In this document: positions 1-9,476 of the stretch, piece by piece
How positions within the stretch are numbered: position 1 is the first letter of the stretch
Layout: the number at the start of each line of letters is the position of its first letter
Assembly: GCA_949358305.1 (NCBI GenBank)
Contig: CASHSZ010000004.1
Span: 1 to 60,000 of the forward strand
Direction: 5' to 3'
From: Strigamia acuminata
Lineage: Eukaryota; Arthropoda; Chilopoda; Geophilomorpha; Linotaeniidae
Length of the DNA: 60,000 bases
Notes under the pieces: generated by a model
What the model was told of the DNA's origin: nothing
What the model saw: only the letters and a program-made list of their open reading frames with translations
The model's database searches: none
Program-made: the position numbers and the translations under genes

Positions 1-3000
1 CTAAAACTTACATTGAAGCCTTCTACTAAGGTTTAAACACTATTTCTGAACATTCAGAGACATTGGTCTTGTGGTGTTTGTGCTAAGTCAACTGTGATGT
101 CAAATGAGATCAAAAGTTTATTCTTTCAAATTATTGCTTGGATGTTGCTAAAACTAACATTGAAGCCTTCTACTAAGGTTTAAACACTATTTCAGAACAT
201 TCAGAGACATTGATCTTGTGGTGTTTGTGCTAAGTCAACTGTGATGAGATCAAAAGTCTATTCTCCCAAATCATTTCTTGGATGTTGCTAAAACTTACAT
301 TAAAGCTTTCTACTAAGGTTTAAACACTATTTCAGAACATTCAGAGACATTGGTCTTGTGATGTTTGTGCTAAGTCAACTGTGATGAGATCAAAAGTCTA
401 TTCTCCCAAATCATTGCTTGGATGTTGCTAAAACTTACATTAAAGCTTTCTACTAAGGTTTAAACACTATTTCAAAACATTCAGAGACATTGGTCTTGTG
501 ATGTTTGTGCTAAGTCAACTGTGATGAGATCAAAAGTCTATTCTCCCAAATCATTGCTTGGATGTTGCTAAAACTTACATTGAAGCCTTCTACTAAGGTT
601 TAAACACTATTTCAGAACATTCAGAGACATTGGTTTGTGGTGTTTGTGCTAAGTCAACTGTGATGTCAAATGAGATCAAAAATTTATTCTTTCAAATTAT
701 TGCTTGGATGTTGCTAACACTTACATTGAAGCCTTCTACTAAGGTTTAAACACTATTTCAGAACATTTAGAGACATTGGTCTTGTGATGTTTGTGCTAAG
801 TCAACTGTGATGTCAAATGAGATCAAAAGTTTATTCTTTCAAATCATTGCTTGGATGTTGCTAAAACTTACATTAAAGCCTTCTACTAAGGTTTAAACAC
901 TATTTCAGAACATTCAGAGACATTGGTCTTGTGATGTTTGTGCTAAGTCAACTGTGATGAGATCAAAAGTCTATTCTCCAAAATCATTGCTTAAATGTTG
1001 CTAAAACTTACATTGAAGCCTTCTACTAAGGTTTAAACACTATTTCAGAACATTCAGACACATTGGTCTTGTGGTGTTTGTGCTAAGTCAACTGTGACGT
1101 CAAATGAGATCAAAAGTTTATTCTTTCAAATTATTGCTTGGATGTTGCTAAAACTTACATTGAAGCTTTCTACTAAGGTTTAAACACTATTTCAGAACAT
1201 TCAGAAACATTGGTCTTGTGATGTTTGTGCTAAGTCAACTGTGATGTCAAATGAGATCAAAAGTTTATTCTTTCAAATCATTGCTTGGATGTTGCTAAAA
1301 CTTACATTAAAGCTTTCTACTAAGGTTTAAACACTATTTCAGAACATTTAGAGACATTGGTCTTGTGATGTTTGTGCTAAGTCAACTGTGATGAGATCAA
1401 AAGTCTATTCTCCAAAATCATTGCTTGGATGTTGCTAAAACTTACATTGAAGCCTTCTACTAAGGTTTAAACACTATTTCAGAACATTCAGACACATTGG
1501 TCTTGTGGTGTTTGTGCTAAGTCAACTGTGACGTCAAATAAGATCAAAAGTTTATTCTTTCAAATCATTTCTTGGATGTTGCTAAAACTTACATTAAAGC
1601 TTTCTACTAAGGTTTAAACACTATTTCAGAACATTCAGAGACATTGGTCTTGTGATGTTTGTGCTAAGTCAACTGTGATGAGATCAAAAGTCTATTCTCC
1701 CAAATCATTGCTTGGATGTTGCTAAAACTTACATTAAAGCTTTCTACTAAGGTTTAAACACTATTTCAAAACATTCAGAGACATTGGTCTTGTGATGTTT
1801 GTGCTAAGTCAACTGTGATGAGATCAAAAGTCTATTCTCCCAAATCATTGCTTGGATGTTGCTAAAACTTACATTGAAGCCTTCTACTAAGGTTTAAACA
1901 CTATTTCAGAACATTCAGAGACATTGGTTTGTGGTGTTTGTGCTAAGTCAACTGTGATGTCAAATGAGATCAAAAATTTATTCTTTCAAATTATTGCTTG
2001 GATGTTGCTAACACTTACATTGAAGCCTTCTACTAAGGTTTAAACACTATTTCAGAACATTTAGAGACATTGGTCTTGTGATGTTTGTGCTAAGTCAACT
2101 GTGATGTCAAATGAGATCAAAAGTTTATTCTTTCAAATCATTGCTTGGATGTTGCTAAAACTTACATTAAAGCCTTCTACTAAGGTTTAAACACTATTTC
2201 AGAACATTCAGAGACATTGGTCTTGTGATGTTTGTGCTAAGTCAACTGTGATGAGATCAAAAGTCTATTCTCCAAAATCATTGCTTAAATGTTGCTAAAA
2301 CTTACATTGAAGCCTTCTACTAAGGTTTAAACACTATTTCAGAACATTCAGACACATTGGTCTTGTGGTGTTTGTGCTAAGTCAACTGTGACGTCAAATG
2401 AGATCAAAAGTTTATTCTTTCAAATTATTGCTTGGATGTTGCTAAAACTTACATTGAAGCTTTCTACTAAGGTTTAAACACTATTTCAGAACATTCAGAA
2501 ACATTGGTCTTGTGATGTTTGTGCTAAGTCAACTGTGATGTCAAATGGGATCAAAAGTTTATTCTTCCAAATCATTGCTTGGATGTTGCTAAAACTTACA
2601 TTGAAGCCTTCTACTAAGGTTTAAACACTATTTCAGAACATTCAGAGACATTGGTCTTGTGATGTTTGTGCTAAGTCAACTGTGATGTCAAATGAGATCA
2701 AAAGTTTATTCTTTCAAATCATTGCTTGGATGTTGCTAAAACTTACATTAAAGCTTTCTACTAAGGTTTAAACACTATTTCAGAACATTTAGAGACATTG
2801 GTCTTGTGATGTTTGTGCTAAGTCAACTGTGATGAGATCAAAAGTCTATTCTCCAAAATCATTGCTTGGATGTTGCTAAAACTTACATTGAAGCCTTCTA
2901 CTAAGGTTTAAACACTATTTCAGAACATTCAGACACATTGGTCTTGTGGTGTTTGTGCTAAGTCAACTGTGACGTCAAATAAGATCAAAAGTTTATTCTT

Positions 3001-3310
3001 TCAAATCATTGCTTGGATGTTGCTAAAACTTACATTAAAGCTTTCTACTAAGGTTTAAACACTATTTCAGAACATTCAGAGACATTGGTCTTGTGATGTT
3101 TGTGCTAAGTCAACTGTGATGAGATCAAAAGTCTATTCTCCCAAATCATTGCTTGGATGTTGCTAAAACTTACATTGAAGCCTTCTACTAAGGTTTAAAC
3201 ACTATTTCAGAACATTTAGAGACATTGGTCTTGTGATGTTTGTGCTAAGTCAACTGTGATGTCAAATGAGATCAAAAGTTTATTCTTTCAAATCATTGCT
3301 TGGATGTTGC
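1..3310. repeat. Satellite array, left block (140/147-bp monomers)
   Basis: About 23 head-to-tail monomers, each beginning near CTAAAACTTACATT and ending near GCTTGGATGTTG. Two length classes are visible: a 147-bp form containing GATGTCAAATGAGATC and a 140-bp form with GATGAGATC at the same place. Diagnostic variants recur in a fixed order (for example AAAAATTT, then CTAACACTT, then CTTAAATG, then CAGACACATT), which gives a higher-order unit: the series starting at 288 restarts at 1582 (1294 bp) and again at 3023 (one extra monomer). No coding potential. The block is cut at 3310 by a retroelement and resumes in register at 9472. Confidence 0.97.
3306..3310. repeat. Target-site duplication, left copy (GTTGC)
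   Basis: GTTGC directly precedes the TG of the 5' LTR and recurs directly after the CA of the 3' LTR (9472-9476). A 5-bp duplication is in the range expected for BEL/Pao integration. It fixes both element ends. Confidence 0.93.
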
Positions 3311-4266
3311 TGTTTCGAGCAACAGAAAGGAGGAAAGAGAGACCACAACTGCTCGTCAATTTGATAGTAGTTTGATTTTATGTGTTCGAAAATGTAAAGA
3401 AGAGTTACTAATTTCGGTCTTATAATTGTATTATTTATTTAGCAAATATCTAATCTTTTTCTGTTGTAATAGGAATTTTACATGTCTTTTTTGTGTGCCA
3501 ATTTTCAGTAAAGACAATGTTTGTTAGGTATTTTATCTCTTAGAATGACAAGGTCAAGGTTTAGGAATTTTTAGTCTTGTTTTCCAATGTTTTCATGCTA
3601 TGTTTACCTATTTCTAAGTCTTGTCCTGTTCCCAGTTCAGTTGTGAAGGCGGAATGACGGGTTTGAAGCATCTGAGTTGCTTTAAAGGTGCATTAGAAAA
3701 GAAGGAATTGTTAATTTTGTAATGGATTGCAATTAATGCATTTTTACAGTGTATTTGACTTGCTTTAGATGCGTTATTTGCATGTTTAGTTAAGTTTATT
3801 CCTATTCTATTTGTTATAATTCTTTCCAATGATTTCTGTTAATTTTAGTTGATTTTATCTCTATTATGAGGCACAATGCAAGCTTTAACTTATGTTATTT
3901 ATGAATTTAGTCACTAGGTGCCTCATGAATTTGTTGTTGCTATAGAATTGTTGTTGTTATGAAGTTGTTACACTCTTGTTATGAAGAATTAGATGTAGTT
4001 AAGTTGAATTTGCCTCCATGTTAATGTTTTGAAATGATTAAAAGCATTATCTGGATTTTTCTACACAAAGGTTTATTTTATTCAACATCCAACATGTGTG
4101 AGTAGGGAGATTTAACCCCAAACTCCCTGGAGCAGCTCCCCACAAGATCCAGTGCAGAAACTCAAGTCAACTCATTTCTCCTCTCAGTATAGGCCTATGG
4201 GAAATTTGCCAAGAATTCCCCATCGCGTTACAACTCGTCGCATCACGGCAGTGGCGAGTTGCAACA
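3311..4266 (+). repeat. 5' LTR of BEL/Pao-TK copy 1 (956 bp)
   Basis: Starts TGTTTCGAGC and ends GTTGCAACA; matches 8516-9471 at the same length. An ATTAAA at 4037-4042 is a possible polyadenylation signal; no AATAAA is seen on the sense strand. The last 36 bases contain an inverted repeat (4231-4241 with 4251-4261, 11 pairs including two G-U, 9-nt loop). A purine tract (GAAAGGAGGAAAGAGAGA) lies about 15 bp inside the LTR, not just outside it. No promoter could be assigned with confidence. Confidence 0.95.
4231..4261 (+). promoter_or_regulatory. Hairpin at the 3' end of the LTR
   Basis: CAACTCGTCGC can pair with GTGGCGAGTTG (nine Watson-Crick and two G-U pairs) around a 9-nt loop, ending 5 nt before the LTR terminus. 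The same structure is in the 3' LTR at 9436-9466 and, inverted, in copy 2. In RNA it would sit beside the primer-binding site. A function in packaging or priming is inference only. Confidence 0.5.
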
Positions 4267-4270
4267 TTTT

Positions 4271-4288
4271 TGGTACCGTGACCCAAGG
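4271..4288 (+). promoter_or_regulatory. Probable primer-binding site, BEL/Pao-TK copy 1
   Basis: TGGTACCGTGACCCAAGG begins four bases after the 5' LTR. TGG is complementary to a tRNA 3' CCA end and the position is right for a minus-strand primer site. I could not match it to a specific tRNA. Confidence 0.6.
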
Positions 4289-4895
4289 ATTTTGTTGTTG
4301 CCAACCAGGATTTTCGTCCAGTTCTTCCAGTGGATTTCAGTGCACGTCATTGCATTTTTAGCCAGGTGTGTGACGTCAATTTCACGGTGATTTGCGTGTG
4401 TGTTCCCGACTTCACAGTGAGGCAGTGTGTGGCATCTAGTTCGCAGTAAGCAGTGTGTGGTGCCGATTTTCGTGGTGTGAAGTGTGTGACAACACGTTTT
4501 TCGATTTTTCTCTACTGGATTATTGTCGCCAATTGCGACAGAAGTGTGTTTGTGCTGTGTCATCCTTCGCAGTCGTCAGGGAGTTGATTCGTCAGTGGAT
4601 TTTATGTCAAGTGTAACGAGTTCGGAGTCCTTCTACTGTGGCGGTCAACATAAGGAGACAAGCAAGCGATTTCCTGGTCAACAATTTGAGAAACACAACG
4701 CAATGTCAATCTTCAAGTTCATCTGCAGCTGAAAAAAGAACAAGATTAATTTTAATTCAATTGCTGTTAGAATTTAAGAATTATATTTATTTAAATTAAT
4801 TCTTTATCTGATTTTTCAAGGAAGTTTCTGCCAATTTCGAGCTGTATTTGGGGAGTTTAAAAGGGGTTTTTATGTCAATAATTTTAAATATCAAG

Positions 4896-5113
4896 TTATT
4901 ATCTCTTAAGTGCGGAGCTATTGTATATGATAGCTAATTATCTCTTTTGTGCAGCGCTATTATAAACTATAGCTATTATCTCTTTGTGCGGGGTTATTGT
5001 AAAATATAACTATTTATCTCTTTGTGCGGGGTTATTGTAAAATATAACTATTTATCTCTTTTGTGCAGTGTTATTGTAAAAGATAACTAATTTATCTCGG
5101 TTGTGCGGTTAGA
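4896..5113 (+). repeat. Tandem ~38-bp hairpin-forming repeat in leader
   Basis: Five units, plus a degenerate sixth, share TTATCTCTTTTGTGCGG followed by an 18-nt inverted repeat. The inverted repeats lie at 4917-4934, 4956-4973, 4993-5010, 5031-5048 and 5070-5087 (spacing 39, 37, 38, 39). Each has 5-nt arms and an 8-nt loop. The first two use GCTAT/ATAGC and the last three GTTAT/ATAAC, so the C-G pair is replaced by T-A on both arms. This favours a structural role in RNA, perhaps packaging, dimerisation or ribosome entry; the role is not shown. Confidence 0.8.
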
Positions 5114-5434
5114 TATTAATTATTAATTTCGAACTAAGTGCATTTTGGGGGAATTATCAAGACATTTATGCGGATAAGTTTATTTGTGCGGTCAATAATT
5201 CCGTCCCAGTGTATTACGTATAGTGTGTCAAGTCAGATTGTCTGTGGCATTTCGGAGTTGAGTTTAGCATTTTATTTCGAGGTCGTTTTTCATTTGCACA
5301 CCGCATTTGAATTAACGTTAAGCAAGTATAAGTAAGAGTCTGTGAAGTTCGGAGAATATTCGTGGGGATTTAATTAGCAGTGATTGAGTTGTTGAATAGA
5401 ATTTTTATTCTCATTCTCTCTTTCTCGAGAATAA

Positions 5435-8422
5435 ATGGCAACTGCAGCTGGTTTGACCGCGGAAGCAGCGGAAGAGAAAGAAACACAATGGCAAGCCAAG
5501 GCCCAAGGAGCAGAGGATCTGCTCTCGACATCTGCAAACGTTCTCGACGGGGGTGAGCTTGAAGCTCTCCACGCAACAATAGATGCGCAGTTGAGTGACC
5601 TTATTGATGAGCTCGCTGTCTTTAAAGACAAGATAGAACGTTCAGATTACCTGCTTAGTTTGAGACGTCTCGAAGACATTAGGACTAAGGTCAATCTTCT
5701 TAAGCAAAGGACGAAATTTTCAAAACAGATGCAGGATAAGTTTGGGGCACATCCCGGCGGAAATACGCTAATGAATTCTGGATTTCTGAACAACTCCTCA
5801 ATCATATCACGGAAGACTACAAAGCTTCCAAAGTTGACTCTGCAGAAATTCGACGGGAATCCGATGGAGTATAAGAGCTTCATGGATATGTTTTCAACCA
5901 CAGTTGACGCCGATGCCGAGTTATCGAACGTCGAAAAACTTCAATATCTTAAATCAAGCTGTATCGGGGAAGCTGAAGTGGCGATTAAGTCGTACCCACT
6001 TACTAACGATTCGTATTTAATGGCACTTAGCAGTTTAGAAGGACTTTTTGGGTCAGAAGTAGCCCAAAAGAACGCTCTGGCGAGGAAAATTCGTGAAGCC
6101 GAAGCAGTTAAAGATTTGTACCCAATCCAGCCAGTAAAATCTCTATTGACGTCCCTCACCGGTGCTTTCCGAACATTAGAACAGTTGAAGTTCCCAGTTA
6201 AGACTACTGGATTATTTCTAATCCCGGAATTATTGCGGAAGTTTCCACCGGAATTGGGAAGACGATTTCATAGGATTTACAAAGGAAACGTGGAAAACGT
6301 TAATTTATTTCTCGAATTTGTAGCAAGCGAAGTCAGAGTAGCAGAATTATCAGACGATAGCGTATTTACCAGTCAGAAAGTCACCAAGAAGAGTGAGAAA
6401 CCAGCAACTAGAGAGCAAAAAGAAGAATTACGAGGGACCATGTCATCTTGCGCGGTTGCGCAAAATACGTCATTCGGGTCCAATACGAAAGAATCATTCA
6501 AACCAAAATCAGGTCCAGTCCGGAAATTGATCTGTGCCTTCTGTGAAGGAGATCATTTCAACAATAATTGCGACGCAAATCTGGAAGTTTCGGAGAAATA
6601 CGACATCGTTAAGCGAAAACGTCTATGCTTTAATTGCCTGAGACCAAGCCATACAGTGGGTAACTGCCCTGTAAAATTTTGTTGCCGATCATGCGGTGGT
6701 CGACACCATTCTTCAATTTGTAACAGAGGTCATGCGGAAAAGCCACCTGATACCAAAGAAGAGAACGTCTCCGCCAACGTCTCGTTGTCGGTCTCAAGTG
6801 ACGTCCAGCTAATGGTTTTCACAGCATTGTTCGTCCGAAAGAGTGGCGAAACAATCCCAGTTCGTGGATTACTCGATCCGGGTAGTCATCGTTCATATAT
6901 TACGAAGCGGTTAGCAAAGAAATTACACCTAAACAAGATTGAGACGTATCACACCATGACCCAGTGTCTGCTGAACAAGGAACCAGTTCCTACAACTCAT
7001 GACGTGTTTAGATTCGAGTTGCAGTCTCGTCACGACAAGCAGAAAGTGTCTGTATTTGCTCTTGATACCGACACACTTCCCAATATAAAGGGAGTGATAG
7101 ATCACCAAACGCTGCAACAAATCAAGTCGTTTAATCTTGAGATGGCAGAACCACATCCCTCCGTGTCAGATGAGGTAGATGTCTTGATCGGAAGCGGAGC
7201 ATGGTGGAAAATAATTCAAGCGGGAACGAAGAGAATTAGTCCAGAATTAGGAATGATGAAAACAGTTTTTGGATGGATTTTAAACGGACAAATTAACTCA
7301 AAAGAGCCTTCCATCTACAAAGACGATATCTCACTGGGAGATGTATCGTGTATGGCGATCGATTCTGGAAAGAAGATGACTTTCAACACTTCAAAAAAGG
7401 ACAAAGGCGGGTTTGGACAGGCGAATTCCACATCAATGCCCGACGAGAAAAGCGAAAAGGGTGGAGTACGAGCAAAAGGCGTCATCGCTTCTCGTTTTGC
7501 CGCGAGCCGCTCTAGCGAGCTGGAGGTACGGCATCCTGACGTCCCCATCGAATTGGAAATGGATGGAAAGCGGACGTTTAAAGGGATAAGGTCGGGCAAG
7601 ATGGCGATTTCTCAGAGTCCTGACACACTGGAGTCTACGGAAAAGAAAGGAGAATTTCCAAAAAATTTCAAAAAAGATGAAGAAAAGGGTTTAAGTAAAT
7701 GGAGGAAGATATTGAAATGGAGTCGCAAGAAACTCACCAATTCGCACAGAAGATCAAATGCAGTCACAAAGGCCACGGGAAATATACATTTAGTAATTGG
7801 CCCAATGTTTTCTGGAAAAACTACTGCTTTACTTAATGTAATCCGAAATGAAGAAGAAAATTCTTGCCTGCTTGTTAAGCATTTGACAGACGTTAGATAT
7901 AGTAAAGATGAAATGGTTAGCCACACCGGACAACGACGTCCAGCGGTTCGGGTCGCGTCGTTACAGGAAATCAAGAAAATTGCGGAGTCGGTCAAGACGA
8001 TAGGTATCGACGAAGAGCAATTTTTCGGAGACATCGATTCGTTTTCCGACAAAATGGCGAACGAAGGAAAGAATGTAATAATTGCCGCTTTAAATGGTGA
8101 TTTTAAGAGACAGGAATTCAAGGCAGTATCTAATCTCATTCCACTAGCGGAAACTATTGTCAAACTTCATGCCAAATGCCACTTTTGTGGAAACCAAGCG
8201 TCGTTCACCAAACGAATATCGGGTGAAACGCAAGTTCAGGTTGTGGGAGGAGAAGAGAGATACAAGCCAACGTGTCGTACCTGTTTTCAGAAATCAATCA
8301 ATTCTATAGAAGTCAAGAGAAAGCTAATTAATGGAGCGGCACATTTAAGTTTAGCGATTTTGAATCGAAGATTACCTCCATGGGTGGCCAGTTTGATCCG
8401 CAAAAAATTGCGCTTACCTTAA
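5435..8422 (+). CDS. Gag-protease-thymidine kinase fusion polyprotein (BEL/Pao), copy 1
   Basis: A 995-residue protein. Residues ~130-310 are DUF1759-like BEL/Pao Gag. Zinc motifs follow: C367-x2-C370-x3-H374-x4-C379, then a CCHC (CFNC...H...C) and a third Cys/His cluster, the usual BEL/Pao set. A DUF1758-type aspartic protease begins with D481-P-G (D-S/T-G is usual) and runs to FGWILNG near 612-618. A Lys-rich linker (~620-780) leads to a TK1-type thymidine kinase: P-loop GPMFSGKTT at 789-797, IGIDEEQFF around 857-864, and zinc cysteines C915/C918 and C947/C950. Known TK1 enzymes phosphorylate thymidine to dTMP using ATP. A basic tail of ~40 residues ends the protein. No RT, RNase H or integrase is present. 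Gly->Glu at residue 861, next to the catalytic Glu, may impair this copy. The ATG follows an in-frame stop directly. Confidence 0.93.
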   Translation: MATAAGLTAEAAEEKETQWQAKAQGAEDLLSTSANVLDGGELEALHATIDAQLSDLIDELAVFKDKIERSDYLLSLRRLEDIRTKVNLLKQRTKFSKQMQDKFGAHPGGNTLMNSGFLNNSSIISRKTTKLPKLTLQKFDGNPMEYKSFMDMFSTTVDADAELSNVEKLQYLKSSCIGEAEVAIKSYPLTNDSYLMALSSLEGLFGSEVAQKNALARKIREAEAVKDLYPIQPVKSLLTSLTGAFRTLEQLKFPVKTTGLFLIPELLRKFPPELGRRFHRIYKGNVENVNLFLEFVASEVRVAELSDDSVFTSQKVTKKSEKPATREQKEELRGTMSSCAVAQNTSFGSNTKESFKPKSGPVRKLICAFCEGDHFNNNCDANLEVSEKYDIVKRKRLCFNCLRPSHTVGNCPVKFCCRSCGGRHHSSICNRGHAEKPPDTKEENVSANVSLSVSSDVQLMVFTALFVRKSGETIPVRGLLDPGSHRSYITKRLAKKLHLNKIETYHTMTQCLLNKEPVPTTHDVFRFELQSRHDKQKVSVFALDTDTLPNIKGVIDHQTLQQIKSFNLEMAEPHPSVSDEVDVLIGSGAWWKIIQAGTKRISPELGMMKTVFGWILNGQINSKEPSIYKDDISLGDVSCMAIDSGKKMTFNTSKKDKGGFGQANSTSMPDEKSEKGGVRAKGVIASRFAASRSSELEVRHPDVPIELEMDGKRTFKGIRSGKMAISQSPDTLESTEKKGEFPKNFKKDEEKGLSKWRKILKWSRKKLTNSHRRSNAVTKATGNIHLVIGPMFSGKTTALLNVIRNEEENSCLLVKHLTDVRYSKDEMVSHTGQRRPAVRVASLQEIKKIAESVKTIGIDEEQFFGDIDSFSDKMANEGKNVIIAALNGDFKRQEFKAVSNLIPLAETIVKLHAKCHFCGNQASFTKRISGETQVQVVGGEERYKPTCRTCFQKSINSIEVKRKLINGAAHLSLAILNRRLPPWVASLIRKKLRLP

Positions 8423-8515
8423 GGAGTCATTAGGGAGCTGATCCTAGGTGGATGAGAAGTTTTCAGATTGCTAAGAGGTTCTTCTTCACCTTCTTTTCTT
8501 TTCGGCGGCAATCTC
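8423..8515 (+). other. 3' untranslated segment before the 3' LTR
   Basis: 93 nt between the stop codon and the LTR. The sense strand just before the LTR is pyrimidine-rich (CTTCTTCACCTTCTTTTC, then TTCGGCGGCAATCTC). A normal purine-rich polypurine tract is not visible where it should be. The same sequence is present in copy 2. Confidence 0.7.
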
Positions 8516-9471
8516 TGTTTCGAGCAACAGAAAGGAGGAAAGAGAGACCACAACTGCTCGTCAATTTGATAGTAGTTTGATTTTATGTGTTCGAAAATGT
8601 AAAGAAGAGTTACTAATTTCGGTCTTATAATTGTATTATTTATTTAGCAAATATCTAATCTTTTTCTGTTGTAATAGGAATTTTACATGTCTTTTTTGTG
8701 TGCCAATTTTCAGTAAAGACAATGTTTGTTAGGTATTTTATCTCTTAGAATGACAAGGTCAAGGTTTAGGAATTTTTAGTCTTGTTTTCCAATGTTTTCA
8801 TGCTATGTTTACCTATTTCTAAGTCTTGTCCTGTTCCCAGTTCAGTTGTGAAGGCGGAATGACGGGTTTGAAGCATCTGAGTTGCTTTAAAGGTGCATTA
8901 GAAAAGAAGGAATTGTTAATTTTGTAATGGATTGCAATTAATGCATTTTTACAGTGTATTTGACTTGCTTTAGATGCGTTATTTGCATGTTTAGTTAAGT
9001 TTATTCCTATTCTATTTGTTATAATTCTTTCCAATGATTTCTGTTAATTTTAGTTGATTTTATCTCTATTATGAGGCACAATGCAAGCTTTAACTTATGT
9101 TATTTATGAATTTAGTCACTAGGTGCCTCATGAATTTGTTGTTGCTATAGAATTGTTGTTGTTATGAAGTTGTTACACTCTTGTTATGAAGAATTAGATG
9201 TAGTTAAGTTGAATTTGCCTCCATGTTAATGTTTTGAAATGATTAAAAGCATTATCTGGATTTTTCTACACAAAGGTTTATTTTATTCAACATCCAACAT
9301 GTGTGAGTAGGGAGATTTAACCCCAAACTCCCTGGAGCAGCTCCCCACAAGATCCAGTGCAGAAACTCAAGTCAACTCATTTCTCCTCTCAGTATAGGCC
9401 TATGGGAAATTTGCCAAGAATTCCCCATCGCGTTACAACTCGTCGCATCACGGCAGTGGCGAGTTGCAACA
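8516..9471 (+). repeat. 3' LTR of BEL/Pao-TK copy 1 (956 bp)
   Basis: Same length and, where compared, same bases as 3311-4266 at an offset of 5205. A possible ATTAAA polyadenylation signal lies at 9242-9247 and the terminal hairpin at 9436-9466. Confidence 0.95.
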
Positions 9472-9476
9472 GTTGC
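9472..9476. repeat. Target-site duplication, right copy (GTTGC)
   Basis: Matches 3306-3310. The satellite sentence GGATGTTGC|TAAAAC resumes here without loss. Confidence 0.93.

Larger units (their letters stand above)
4267..5434 (+). other. Long untranslated leader of BEL/Pao-TK copy 1
   Basis: A 1168-nt interval between the LTR and the Gag start codon. It holds the primer-binding site, several ORFs below 70 codons with no recognisable content, and a tandem hairpin-forming repeat at 4896-5113. The main ATG at 5435 follows an in-frame TAA at 5432-5434, so translation of the large ORF cannot start upstream of it in that frame. Confidence 0.75.
3311..9471 (+). mobile_element. BEL/Pao-type LTR retrotransposon carrying thymidine kinase, complete copy 1
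   Basis: A 6161-bp element with two 956-bp LTRs (TG...CA ends), a 1168-nt leader, one 995-codon ORF and a 5-bp target duplication. The ORF gives the BEL/Pao assignment: DUF1759-like Gag, Cys/His zinc motifs and a DUF1758-type protease. There is no reverse transcriptase, RNase H or integrase anywhere between the LTRs, so the element must be non-autonomous. A TK1-type thymidine kinase occupies the place of pol. The two LTRs look identical wherever I compared them, so the insertion is recent. Mobilisation by a helper BEL/Pao element is inferred. Confidence 0.93.

Noticed and set aside
1-3310. CRISPR-like array
   Set aside because: Contiguous ~145-bp monomers without unique spacers; a eukaryotic satellite.
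3614-3829. 71-codon ORF antisense within each BEL/Pao LTR (also 8819-9034 and 57280-57495)
   Set aside because: It repeats only because the LTR does, runs against element sense and shows no domain or codon pattern of a gene.
4152-5335. Small + strand ORFs in the BEL/Pao leader (4152-4361, 4523-4732, 5138-5335)
   Set aside because: Short, low complexity, one crosses the LTR edge. They may act as upstream ORFs but nothing supports a product.
7612-8163. 183-codon antisense ORF over the thymidine kinase (and 58151-58702)
   Set aside because: Shadow of the kinase frame; no independent features.
7799-8285. A host thymidine kinase gene next to a retroelement
   Set aside because: The kinase is in one uninterrupted frame with Gag and protease, lies between LTRs, and is repeated in a second element.
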